DNA of 43,005 nt from Irineochytrium annulatum (taxonomy: Eukaryota > Chytridiomycota > Chytridiomycetes > Chytridiales > Chytridiaceae). Positions 1 through 10,355 of this stretch are shown here, piece after piece. The stretch covers positions 1 through 43,005 of the forward strand of contig JADGJL010000100.1 of NCBI GenBank assembly GCA_027600665.1. Reading direction: 5' to 3'. Position 1 is the first letter of the stretch; each line of letters opens with the position of its first letter. A program made the position numbers and the translations under genes. The notes under the pieces were generated by a model. It saw nothing but the letters and a program-made list of their open reading frames with translations, made no database searches and was not told the origin of the DNA.

Positions 1-807
1 GTGAGGGGTCGGCGGGGGAGAACAAAGCGGACTGGCGGACTCGGGACGGGTATATCTGATCAACGCGTCCGCGTTTGTGGTGATCACAATACCACGCCAA
101 TCTCATCCCGTTATCCGGCGTGTTCGCGTGCTACTTTCGGCCGCAGGATCGCGATTGCAGAAAGATTTATTGGAGAGAAATGGCAAGGGCAATTTACAGC
201 GGCAGTCGCCTGCATCAAAACTATCCAGGATACAACTGAACGTGAAGCGCACCTGCAGAACGATGAAGGACGGATCTGCGATCGACATAAACAAATTAAA
301 TTACAGCTGCAACACTCCGACGACTTGGGACAACTCGGCAAAGGGACGAGAAGAGAAAATGGTCATGAGAGCTATACATGAACAAATGGCAAAGTACATG
401 GCGGTGGAACGCCTCAATCATCTGATAGTGTGAGATAAAAGGCAAAGGAGCATACAGAAAGTGAAGGTAAATGGATAAAACAATATGGAGACAGTCGCGA
501 GCATAGGGCGTTTTTGGAAGTCAAAGAGAAAAAAAGTCTAAGGTAGATTACAAAGGATAACAGATTAAAGTAACAGGAGACACATAGGTAGCAGTAACAA
601 CAAGAAAAGCGCGATGGAAGAAAAGCCCGAACAATTGGCAAAAAAAAAAAAAATGCGAAGGATTACCTTCGCACCAAGTCCAATAACGTCGGCACGCCAA
701 CACCATCCGTCTCATCGAGTTAATCTTCATCCCCACCTCCCTGCGTATAGCCTCAATGGCATCATAGACGCTCAAAATGACTCCACCAATCCTCACGTTA
801 ATACCTC
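1..807. other. Left flank with no convincing gene
   Basis: I see no gene I can support here. Short open stretches occur on both strands, but none has a plausible start, recognisable domain or consistent splice pattern. An A-run lies near 640-653. On the minus strand, 600-807 could hold a 3' extension of the neighbouring F-box-like gene if that gene is frameshifted or spliced near 850. Confidence 0.5.
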
Positions 808-1860
808 TCACCTCCCACATCCGCTCAACCTCCTCAGTGCGCCCCACGCCCCCTCCCCTCCCTCGTCCGCCGCACATGCGGTCGCAACCCGCTCGAACCT
901 CTCCCCGCCCAACCGTCGCAGCACCTTTTCGGCCTTCTCAACCTCGGCCTTTAAAGATGCAACCTCCCGCTCCAAAGGATACACGCGCGTGTGGAGGAAG
1001 GATAGCGCCATGAATAGGTTGAGGAAGCGGGATAGCGGGCGGGATGTGGAGGAGATGCGAGACGCGAGGCAGGCGTTGATATTGGGCGACGGGACGGTGG
1101 CGAGGTAGAGCGTAAGGGATGCAAAGCGGGCGTCCTCCGCAGACTCTGCATCGGAGGAGAATGAAGAAGTGATAGGGTAAAGGGATCGGCGGACGAGGGA
1201 GCGGAGCCAGGGTTTAAAGGTTGGTTGGGACATAACACTTTGAATCGAGCGCCAGACTGAGAGGTGGCTGTTGGCGGGAATGTCGTCCAACGCGGGCGCA
1301 GAGACAGACCCAGAGACGCGTGGCGCTGCCGCGGCGGATAGCGGGTTGCTGCCAGACGCCGCTGTACCACTCATCAACGGTATCAAACACGCCATTACAT
1401 CCACCACAACCCGCCTCGGCCTCCCATACCTCCTGATTTCATCCACGTCCTTCCCCGTCGGCATCGCGTCCGCCCTCTCCACCAACCCCTTCAAACCCTT
1501 CCGCCCCACCTCCAGTCGACGCGCCAACCCCGCCAACCGTGCCCGTAAAACGTTAAGATGAGGCGGCAGGGACAGGAGCAAGGCGTGCGAGACGTACGGG
1601 TGCAGGGAACGGGAGATGGAGAGCAAAGGAGGTAGAGACGGCGCGGGAATGTGGGAAAGGATGCGGAGGTGGATCTCCGGGGGGAGATGTGGAACGTTGC
1701 AGCCGATCAAGGAAGCGGCCGTGGGTACAGGGGAGTCGGCAAAGGCGCTAGTGGACGCGCCAGCGGATTCGACCAGCTTCGAGAGGGGCATCTCTCTGTA
1801 AAGGATGGCACGTTGGAATAGACGATCACGAGACGTTGCAATGACAATCAGTACCTGCAT
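808..1860 (-). CDS. F-box-like hypothetical protein with C-terminal coiled coil
   Basis: A single open frame of 350 codons starts at an ATG (1858-1860). Residues about 58-95 look like a degenerate F-box: a PPEI-hxxILSHI-type helix, then hydrophobic segments ending in SRSLHPYVSHALL. F-box proteins recruit substrates to SCF ubiquitin ligases, but I see no substrate-binding repeats. Residues about 300-325 (EREVASLKAEVEKAEKVL) predict a short coiled coil. A second Met 24 codons in (MPLSK...) could be the real start. The end is uncertain. The frame stops at 808 just after a G-rich run (about 852-871 on this strand), and the next frame then continues with coding-like sequence, so the true C terminus may be longer. 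The function is unknown; the F-box call is by sequence feel only. Confidence 0.55.
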   Translation of the reverse strand: MQVLIVIATSRDRLFQRAILYREMPLSKLVESAGASTSAFADSPVPTAASLIGCNVPHLPPEIHLRILSHIPAPSLPPLLSISRSLHPYVSHALLLSLPPHLNVLRARLAGLARRLEVGRKGLKGLVERADAMPTGKDVDEIRRYGRPRRVVVDVMACLIPLMSGTAASGSNPLSAAAAPRVSGSVSAPALDDIPANSHLSVWRSIQSVMSQPTFKPWLRSLVRRSLYPITSSFSSDAESAEDARFASLTLYLATVPSPNINACLASRISSTSRPLSRFLNLFMALSFLHTRVYPLEREVASLKAEVEKAEKVLRRLGGERFERVATACAADEGGEGAWGALRRLSGCGR

Positions 1861-2634
1861 GTTGGCAATGCCGGCGACGGCCTTTTCGCGGTTTGCGCGT
1901 GGGCCGTCGCCTTTCGCGGAATCCGCGATCGTCGAAGCGGTGACGTGGAGGGAGACATGCTAAGCTCCGCGATTCTGGCCACAGCGGCTGGCGAGAACGG
2001 CTTTCTGCCAAGCTGAGCCGTGGTAAGTGCTCAAAGAACTTGTCGGTCGGTCGGGCGTTGAAGGAAGCCGGACAGCAACGGCGGCGCCTGTTGGTCGCTC
2101 GGAGAGCAAGACCAGCCGGGCCAGTGGCGCAACCGGACGTCGGGGAGCCTGGGTATGACGGGAGGGCGGGTTTGCGGACTCGCTCGGGGAATCGGAGAGT
2201 TGCTGCCAAGGAGGGCGGGCGGTGGCGTCTGCTCGGAAGTTCAGTCGGACCTCCAGTCACCACTTCCAGGCTCGTCAAAACCCGCGAGCCTGCCACTGCA
2301 CTTTTTTTCTTCAATCTCTCCTTCTCCCATACTTTCTTGCTCCCTCGCCATCCCGTCGCAACAAGGTTAGTCTCCTCATCCACTCCCTCCCTTCCATAAC
2401 GGGCCCCTGTTCGCGGCGCGACGCGACGCGCGCAGAAGACGATCTGGGGATGACCTTCGCTTCAACATTACAAACTAGAGTCTCCTACGCGAACGTTCGA
2501 TCCCAAAGTGGCGGGCGGGCGCCTTGAGGCAGAAAGGGCCTAACTGAGGATTGTGTTGCTCTTTGGACCACGAAGCGGGGAATTGTCGATCTGAAGGATT
2601 CAGTGATTGACGTTATTTTTTTTGTTTTTCTTAG
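1861..2634. other. Region between divergent genes; promoter and possible 5' exon of the next gene
   Basis: This holds the upstream regions of the minus-strand F-box-like gene and the plus-strand gene that begins by 2635. A donor-like AAG|GTTAGT at 2364-2371 followed by a T-rich tract and TTCTTAG at 2628-2634 would fit an intron of the plus-strand gene. That would place a 5' exon before 2366, but I find no in-frame ATG for it. I see no other gene. Confidence 0.3.
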
Positions 2635-4106
2635 GATGCAAAGCTTGAGTTGCGATACCAGCGGCGCTGGCTGCGACATGCACCTCGCGAACGTCAACGG
2701 TTTTGGAGGAGAGTCTGCTCGTTGATTCTCGACCTCGCTAGAGCATCATTCGTAACCGCCGACGCGGTCATACGCCGGCAACCATCGTATAATTGGTGAG
2801 AAATTTATTTCCCCCTTCTCTCTCTTCTTCTTCCCTTCCATTTTTTCGTACCTTCCCTATTTATATGATGAAACAACTTCAACAAAAGCTGGAATTACCG
2901 GCATATGTTATCCGGGATACGTCCCGGGTATCAATGATGGAGACGTTGGCAGCTGACACTCTTTTACACACGACTTCGGCCCCCTTTTATTTTTTTTTTT
3001 CGTTTTATCGATAAGGAATTTCGCTGACGTATCTTTAAGATGTATTTGCGAACGCCACGCCTACTCAATCAGCTTGTCTCGACATGCGATGAAGCCGTAT
3101 TTTTCGTTATGGTAAGCACCACACCCCGTCCCTCTTTCTCGTAAACCCCTTTATATCGTATATGATGATTATTGATGACGAGTCCAAGGGTTTCCTTTGA
3201 CGATATATCATTTACTACCATTCATGCCTAAACTGATCCGAGATAATTTCTTTCTCTCTCCGCGCTTATCTTACGTGGAGTCCTCGATGCTTACGTGCTC
3301 CCTTCACCAGATGTAATCGGCTTGCGTTTACGGCCCGTGGCGGTGATCGACGGACGTTTGCGAGTGGTTGACGACTTGATCGACCGGAGTTTTGCTCGAC
3401 GCAGTCGTTCTCCTCTTATCGCTCGGATGCCGGTATGTTCATCACGTCCTCCTTTCCCTCTCGCTCTTTTTGATGGCCGATGCGGGGGATGATATAAAAT
3501 AAAACAAGAGACAAGCATATATCTTAATACTTTATGTTGAGTTTTTGGAAATCTGACGTTCACACCACTGCCACCTTAGCTCCTTCCTGTACCTGTTGTT
3601 CTGTGACCACTTCGTTCTAACTCTTTGCTCCTTTAGATCTGCCATCTGACTTGATTTGGACCGCCGTTGTGGCCCACCGATTGTTGCTTTCGCGTGGCAT
3701 TACGTGAGTTTCGTCCTGTACCCCGAAACCTCCACCTCGCGCACCTTCTATCCTGATGAGCATATTTTCACGACGGTCTTAAGAAATCTGACCATGTTTC
3801 AACCGGCCCCAGGCCATTACTCTGATCCCCCTTACCCTTCTTCCACTTCGCCACGCTGTCGCTTCTTTTAGTCTCCGACGCTAACTTTTTGTCTGTCGAA
3901 GGTCAATCGGCGGAGCACTTATTCATGTCGGGTCGGATGATGAAGAGATTTTCGGCGTTTCAGCGTGGTGGTTGTGTTCGGATTGCGGATGGACGGACAT
4001 GCCGACTGTCGCCACCGTCGGTGGGCGTCTTGGTGCGACCGGGGTGTCCTTTGAGCTGGTCTGGGATAGTGCGGAAATTACGGGCCGTATGCGTGACGGG
4101 TGGTAA
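2635..4106 (+). CDS. Unrecognised multi-exon gene, 5' end missing, one in-frame TGA
   Basis: I do not recognise the family. Exon-like segments at 2635-2795, 3016-3111, 3281-3432, 3637-3703 and 3902-4106 are bounded by good donors (GTGAGA, GTAAGC, GTATGT, GTGAGT) and AG acceptors. Their phases agree at every junction (2/1, 2/1, 1/2, 2/1), which is unlikely by chance. The first exon is open for 53 codons and Arg/Trp-rich. The last is open for 67 codons to TAA at 4104, with an SDDEEIFG acidic patch and a CSDCGW cysteine pair. In the phase-consistent frame, however, the third exon has a TGA at 3369-3371. Either the gene is decaying, that exon is mis-modelled (another frame is fully open there, but its phases do not fit), or the base is wrong. 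No start codon was found. Confidence 0.38.
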
Positions 4107-4715
4107 CTCTGGAGATATCGGCAATTAGCGTTAGCAGTTCGGTGGGAACCTGAGGGAAGGGTCTGTTGGTGTTATATTCAATGTTGGTTGTTTAGCATTG
4201 TAAAATATGAACCTGTTAATTTAATGCTTGCACATCTTTTGTGAAAATTCTCGACGTCACAAGAAACGAATCGCAAAAGACTTCCAACATTCGGACTACC
4301 CCGATCAGGAAAATATCGACGCTGTTGCAGCGAATGAGTAGCCGCCTTGTGCAGGCACATTGCGGCCATAAGCACAGAGTGGGTAAGAATCTTCTTCTTG
4401 TAAGGCGAAGAACGCGCACTTGCGCCACTTATTTCCACGAGTACCGCGTGTCCTTGCTGGTTGGTGCATTTCTTTCTCTTCGTCCCTGATGACTCGCTTG
4501 CACGCCCGCACGTACGTAACCTGTAGGTGACCTCCTTTCACTTTTTCTTTTCCTCCGCTTTGGTTGATGTGAACTAGATGTGAACTAGAGCAATTCGGCT
4601 GGTTCCGGCGTATTTATAATCTCAGTATTAATACATATCGGACTCGGTTGTTCGTGTGAACGCGTGTTTGAAGTGCTGAAGCCAAAAATTGAGAAACAGC
4701 GGTGGAGCAGGAGGG
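4107..4715. other. Intergenic region upstream of the Gag-like gene
   Basis: I find no gene. It holds the 3' end of the preceding gene and the likely promoter of the Gag-like gene, described separately at 4567-4620. Confidence 0.5.
4567..4620 (+). promoter_or_regulatory. Candidate core promoter: tandem 11-mer plus TATA-like box
   Basis: A perfect tandem duplication of the 11-mer ATGTGAACTAG (4567-4577 and 4578-4588) lies just upstream of a TATA-like TATTTATAAT (4611-4620), about 95 bases before the ATG at 4716. The spacing suits a core promoter for the Gag-like gene. This is positional inference only. Confidence 0.3.
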
Positions 4716-6515
4716 ATGTCGGTGACCCAGCAGCATGAGGCTGCCGACAAGATTGGGGCCGCCGCCGGCCCTCGATGGCTCCCGCCGAACGCCCCCCTGC
4801 TCCGCCTGACGCCGCCCGTCATTCCGAACCTCCCGAACGTCTACTGGACGGTCCGCTCTTTTCTGCAGGCCTTCGCTGTATTTTCTCGTGTCTACGAGGC
4901 CACCGATGAAGATGCTTCACGCTGGATGCTTCTTTGTGTAGAACCCACGATCGCCACCTCTGCTCTGGAGAAGATGTCGTCGCCGACCGAGAAGTCGCGA
5001 TTGCTGGAGTTCTTGGGTACGCTGCCGGACCCTCCGGCCGCCGTCTGGCCGGCGCAGCCAGCCGCTCTTCCGGGACCTGTCCCTGCAGTACATCCCGTGA
5101 AACTTGAGAACGGCGCTCACGCTCAGAAGCCCGTCGCTTTCACTTACCGGCAAATGGGTCACTCCGAGACCGTCAGCGAGCACTGCTTAAAGTTTTTTAA
5201 CGATCTCCTGCCAAAGACTCCGGTCGCTGAGCGTCAGACTATCATCACGAAGAGTACGCACGTCAACGGCTTTATCAGCTCCCTTACCCCTAAGCTTAGG
5301 GCCATCGTCGAGAGGAAGGGCCCGTACTCCACCTTGGAGCATGTTATGCGGGAGGCCAAAAACTTTGAAGCGCACCTCGTTGCCGAAAGCTCAAATCGGG
5401 ATGATTCTGGCGTCGACATGCAAGGAATCGAGAGGACGACTGTGAAAGTCGAGGTCGTTGAGAAGGGAGGTGCGAAGACCGTGGTGAAGCCCGCCTCTTT
5501 GTTCTCGCCGGCGCCGACCGCACAACCGGACGCGGCTTTAACTGAATCGTCATCGGCAGCCGGTAACTCGAACGAGCCTACCTTTTGGGTCCGGAACCCA
5601 AATTCCAACGAATCTTCCCTCCCTCCTACCTACATGTATACCGACCCCTCCGACGCACTCCCTCCGCCTACTGTGGCCACCTTCTACCCTCCCCCTCCTC
5701 TACCTGGTACCGGCGTCGTCCCGCATCCGTTTTGGAACCCCGGCGTTGGGGCTGATGGCTACTCCAGTGGTCTGCCGCCGCCGCCATCGCAGGGGGTTCA
5801 ATTCCAAGTCAGCTTGGATCCTCGTGACGACCACCCGGGCGGGCGGTCTGTCCCGCCCGCGCAGGAGAATGACGACGGGTCGAGGTCCTCGGGTTCGCCC
5901 GCGGGGAGGGACTTCGACGGGAGGAGGAACGGCGGGGTCAGGGACAGAGACAGGGATCGGGTCGGCGTCAGTAAGAAGCCCATGCCGAGGCCCAGCAACG
6001 GCAGGGGTGGAAGTGGAGGCGTCCTGGCAGGCGCGAACGCGGTGCCCGTGCCGTCAGGGGGCCGGCATTCGGGCAGCGGAGGGAGGATGCCGGATCTGAA
6101 CGGGAGGCTCGTCGACCCGAACGGTCACGGTCGCGACGGGCCGTCCCACCGCGGGGGTGTCGATGACAGTTACTACATTGATCGGAGGGGGAGCAGTGAT
6201 ATGGACAGGAGGGGAAGCAGCGACGCGGGTCGCAGCGGTGACAAGCACGAGAGGAGGCCGAGCGTCCTTGAGCGGCTCGGCGGCGCTGCTGACGGGGCCT
6301 CGTTGGATGAGTCCGAATCTGGGAGACACGACAGGAAGCGGAAGGCCGATGAGGAGGGGACGGAGAGGGCCAGGACCACGTGCCGTATACATGGGTCGGG
6401 CCACTCAAACGAGGACTGCCTTGTTCAAAATCCGACGGCGAATGTCGCCGGCAAACTTTGGTGCGACTTTCACGGGTGGTGCACGCACACGGAGGCGAAG
6501 TGCGTCAAACGGTAA
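4716..6515 (+). CDS. Gag-like protein with two C-terminal CHHC zinc knuckles, intronless
   Basis: An intronless 599-codon gene; the frame is open further upstream, but the first ATG is at 4716. Residues about 40-230 resemble a retrotransposon Gag capsid core: predicted helices, a Trp-containing first helix, and a helical end around YSTLEHVMREAKNFEAHL. Residues about 250-540 are low complexity, first Pro-rich, then Gly/Arg/Asp/Ser-rich and probably disordered. The C terminus has two knuckle-like motifs, C556-x2-H559-x3-H563-x4-C568 and C583-x2-H586-x4-H591-x4-C596, close to the C-x2-H-x4-H-x4-C pattern seen after Gag in Ty3/gypsy-type elements. No protease, reverse transcriptase, RNase H or integrase follows, and no long terminal repeats are evident. 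It is either a relic or a domesticated Gag that may bind RNA. An unrelated zinc-binding protein is the alternative. Confidence 0.7.
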   Translation: MSVTQQHEAADKIGAAAGPRWLPPNAPLLRLTPPVIPNLPNVYWTVRSFLQAFAVFSRVYEATDEDASRWMLLCVEPTIATSALEKMSSPTEKSRLLEFLGTLPDPPAAVWPAQPAALPGPVPAVHPVKLENGAHAQKPVAFTYRQMGHSETVSEHCLKFFNDLLPKTPVAERQTIITKSTHVNGFISSLTPKLRAIVERKGPYSTLEHVMREAKNFEAHLVAESSNRDDSGVDMQGIERTTVKVEVVEKGGAKTVVKPASLFSPAPTAQPDAALTESSSAAGNSNEPTFWVRNPNSNESSLPPTYMYTDPSDALPPPTVATFYPPPPLPGTGVVPHPFWNPGVGADGYSSGLPPPPSQGVQFQVSLDPRDDHPGGRSVPPAQENDDGSRSSGSPAGRDFDGRRNGGVRDRDRDRVGVSKKPMPRPSNGRGGSGGVLAGANAVPVPSGGRHSGSGGRMPDLNGRLVDPNGHGRDGPSHRGGVDDSYYIDRRGSSDMDRRGSSDAGRSGDKHERRPSVLERLGGAADGASLDESESGRHDRKRKADEEGTERARTTCRIHGSGHSNEDCLVQNPTANVAGKLWCDFHGWCTHTEAKCVKR

Positions 6516-7401
6516 GATTTCCGTCTTTTTCTGCAAATATGCAAGGTGCTTATATATTTTTGTAGCGGCCGTCTGAAGTACTAGGCTGTTTGTCTCTGTC
6601 TCTTTGTATTCTGTGAATATTTTCTTTTTGCCCTGAAACTGTCAGCTCGTTCTTGTCGTTGCACGCATCTGGTATGCGTTGCTCGTACGTCTCAGATTTT
6701 CGTCTGCCGGAGGTGCTACCCCGTCATAATATTTTTTTTTTTTTTTTGTCTTTTTATCTTTTAAGTTCTTCTCGTGAAAGAACAATTTGTCTTGGCAATC
6801 CCGCTTTCTGCTACACATCAACTCTCCCCCATGCCAATACTTGGATTTCTTCCTGCTCTTTCATCTCTTTTTCAATTTACTTTCCTCCGTTTTAATCTCC
6901 ATGGGTGAGGATTGTGGTTCATTCACTTTTTTATTATTATTAAGCACTTCCTTGGTCATACATTAAGTACTCACTCCCCTTAATTTGATAATGTGACATC
7001 GTTTTGAGTGTCGAGTTTCTGTAATGTAATGAAATAAAATCTAACTTACACGATCGTTTGTGTCCTGTGTCTTGGAAATTCAGTAGCGTGGGGGTGAAGG
7101 GACGCAATGGTATCTGCAAAAGCGAAGATATTCGTCCACAGCACACGGCCTTATAAAGGCGAATAATGAAACAGCAAGCTCTCGTATCCACATAAGGTAT
7201 TCTTATTGTTTCGCATAAGTACAGTCAACTCAGAACGACGCGCCTCAAAAAGAGAAACAAGAAGAGGTGAAACACGAAATTGTTCTCATGGAAGAATTCC
7301 TTCATCCGTTTTCCTATCTATGCTGCAGCGTTTGACAAAAGTCTGTGTGTAATAACAAACAAATAAGTGCAGGGAGTAAGGGTGCGATGAGGTAAGGGAG
7401 A
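6516..7401. other. Convergent intergenic region
   Basis: The Gag-like gene (+) and the phosphodiesterase gene (-) end towards each other here. The stretch is AT-rich, with a T-run near 6731-6747 and an AATAAA-like sequence near 7030. I see no coding exon, no pol-like domain and no repeat pair that would mark LTRs. Confidence 0.5.
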
Positions 7402-10355
7402 TTAATCCTGCTGTTGCCTGTTGGTGCATCAGGGAAGGGAAGAATTCATAAAATTAGCACTAAAAACGTTGTTAGAGGGGTGAAAGCTACGCACTTTTTC
7501 CAGTACTCTCGGTTCTTCGACAAGTTTTGTAGCGCGGGGAAATTGTGCTCCTCGTTCACGAAAGCATCCCAGACCTCGTAGAGGGGGTTCACGATGTAGT
7601 CGATAAAGCCGACCTGACGAAAGAAACCATGTTTGATATTACGGAATACACGGACAAAGGACGGTAAGTAAACGCACCTGACACTTCGGTATGACGGTGT
7701 TATGCCGATCCATAAACATAGAGACGGGGATCTTGTTTTTCATCTCTTCGTCGCCCTGCAATTGGTACATTTAGTACGTGATTGAAAAGTCTGCGAAAAA
7801 AACATGACTCGAAGCACACGCACCTGTCTGAAGAACTCCTCCATGATAAGCTCTGCCCACTTCTTCATGATCTCAGCCGACTTCGTCGAGTTGCTAATGT
7901 CGCCGCACTTGATCGCGATGTCCAGCATCAACTGACGGTCCTTCGGGTCCTCGACGTTCAGCGCTACCAAACAAACAAACGACCCCACGTTAGCTTCCTC
8001 GTAATAGAACAAACTGATACGGAAGTGCGCCTTACTTTGACCCGATAGCTTGTTCTTGAACTTCGCGATAAATTCGAAGTGACCCGCCATGTCGGTGGCC
8101 AAGACCATGGAGAGGATACAGGATCGCACCTGCTTAAACTTTTCGGGCGAGAGGGTCGAGAGGATGTTGCAGTTCGAGTCAGGCGACATCATAATCTCGA
8201 AAGCTTTGGCGCAGTGGTGGTTTTCAAGAACCTTTGGGAAAGACACAGCATGGTGAGATATGGGTTGGGTTGGCGTGGAAAGTTATTTTGCTTACGGATT
8301 GATCGTTGTACCGGATCGCCAGCGGGGAGCTGCTGTTGATCATGAAGGCGTTGTTTGTGCCCGGGTGATCAAGATCGTGAATTGTTGCGGCGACGACGGC
8401 CGCGAAGATGTCCTGGTATGGAATAATCGTAAGCCTTCCGCACTCGAAGCACCTTCATCACAAACCTCGGGTTTCACAAGCGCCCTCAAATTCAGCGTCT
8501 GCAGGAAATAATGAATCGCTTGAAGCACGTCCGCGGCGTGCGTAGAGTTGTGATAAAGGTTCGGCTTGTATCCCGCCTCCATCGTAACAAGGAACGCCCG
8601 TATAACATTCTCATCCAAATCAAACAGATCCTTCAATCCCTGCTGCTCAAAAACCTCCATCCCCAGGTAATACAGCGGCCGGCCATTCGTAAGATCCACA
8701 AGATCGAACATGCTAAATTCCCACGTGTCGATCGTCTTCAACAATTCCTTGATCTGTACATCGTTCGCGCTGGTCACCTGCTTGAACATGACCGCGTTAG
8801 CTGCGACGCTCCCCGGAACTCGCTCTTGAGCGGCCACGTCGGTCTTGTTCGTGATCATGGCGTTGATCCAGTTCTTGACGTCGGAGTCGTTCGAGTCTTT
8901 GTTGTTGACGTTTAGGTTGGGCATGAAAAGCTGGTTGGAGGATAGGAGCTGAATAACGTAGTCGAGGCTTTCCATGACGTCCACGTCCAGGTCTTTCATA
9001 TTGTGACATTAGCGAACGTCTTTTATATACTGCTCAAACATACCGCATTGTTCCTGGATGTTCCTGATCGACTTGATGACCTTTGTGATAGGCGAGTCCA
9101 AATCCAGGTCAATGTCCTTCTTCATCCTACACACGACAAATATCAGCACACACTTCACTGCCATAACCCAGCTCCCTCCAGAACACTCACGCCTTTAGCT
9201 GTGTCTTCAAATCCGCATTCTGCTTCGACAGCCTCGCCACGTGGTTCTGCCGATCGATGAGGTTGTACGCGTACTCCTGTATGAACCTCTGCAGCTGAAA
9301 GATTTGGAACGACAGCAGCATGATGCTCAGGACGAAGGTCAACTCCGCCTGCCACGTAACGGCGAGCACGGCAACCTCACTGCAGAGCATGTCGTTGGCG
9401 TCGGGCGTGAAGGTGATGTAGGTCGAGTTAATGTCGCAGTTGGCGTCGTACCGGTACGTCACGTTCGTCGCGAGCTCGAAGGCGGAGCCGTAGGCGCCGC
9501 GCACAATGACGCGGTCCATTATGAGAGTGAGAATGAAGTAGATGACTTTTGGAGAGAGACGGAGCAAAAGTACCGTTAGCCTGAATCTGACATCCTGAGG
9601 CACCAGCAAATCCTTACTTAAAAACACGATACTAGCAATGAAAACGTGTATCCGCAGCTTCGGCGTCCCTATCTGCAGATTGATGGCCATCAACGAGACG
9701 AACCACAGCGCCCCGAAAAGCATATGGGCCTCCCTCGCTAGCATATGGAAGATGGAGTACGGGATGAAGGAAAGATATAGCGGCACCATGGAGTGCACAT
9801 TCCGGAAGCTAAGGAGCCGGGAGATCTCGATGACGAAGTAGGAAGAGAACATATCTGTTTCCGGGATGTCAACAGTTGCTCTAAACCACCAAAATCAAAG
9901 ATACTGACATAGGGGCAGCGTCCATCCCCACAAGTAGCACCATCCAGCATAGTGTGCGATGACGAGCAATGTGCCATACCAGATGTAATGACATATCATC
10001 TGCACAAAGTCCTTCTTTCAGCATGCCAATGCCCAACGAAGCCTCAAGCCAAGCACTCCGAAAACCCGGCTCACCTGAAGCTGTATGGGCCCCTTAATGA
10101 CATCGAACGCCACATCCATGTCCCCGAAGGGATGGAACCTTAGATTCCCCGCATCCCCCCGAATGGACTTGCTCCGAAACGATCTGTTGAGAGGAAGGCC
10201 CCGGAATCAGTCATCTGCAGTTCTATGATGCAGGCGTAGGAAAATGCTCACGATCCCTCTTTACTGACGGGAGCGGCGTCACCGGTGAGGATGGTCATCT
10301 TGGACTCCAGGCCCTGAAATGTCAAGTCGTCAAACTTCGCGGAGTCTCCCCGCAT
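7402..10355 (-). CDS. Membrane-anchored class I 3',5'-cyclic nucleotide phosphodiesterase
   Basis: Hydrolyses cAMP and/or cGMP to the 5'-monophosphate. Twelve exons, all in phase (plus coordinates, in transcript order): 10252-10355, 10075-10183, 9909-10014, 9191-9854, 9044-9126, 8466-8992, 8296-8412, 8036-8231, 7824-7963, 7678-7755, 7495-7613, 7402-7417; 752 residues. Residues about 1-70 are polar. Residues about 72-325 hold roughly six hydrophobic segments with an N-glycosylation-type loop (NVTYRYD...NST) before the last one, then a coiled-coil linker. The catalytic domain (about 425-745) has the metal ligands His507 (YHNSTHAADV), His543-Asp544 (TIHDLDHPGTNN) and Asp657 (KCGDISN), and the purine-clamping Gln708 (PKCQ). 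It is therefore predicted active. No retinal-binding Lys is obvious in the last helix, so it is not clearly a rhodopsin-PDE. Nucleotide preference cannot be read. It ends in QQQD; the last exon is only 16 nt. Confidence 0.9.

Noticed and set aside
1..433. Two overlapping plus-strand open frames of 118 and 126 codons at the left edge
   Set aside because: One begins at GTG and both lack recognisable features or splice context; they overlap each other and minus-strand frames of similar length, as expected by chance.
6516..7401. Possible LTR or pol remnant after the Gag-like gene
   Set aside because: I found no repeat matching the sequence upstream of 4716 and no aspartic protease or reverse transcriptase motif in any frame.
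9191..9854. Rhodopsin domain fused to the phosphodiesterase
   Set aside because: The membrane segments lack a convincing last-helix Lys in a retinal-pocket context; a generic polytopic anchor is the safer call.
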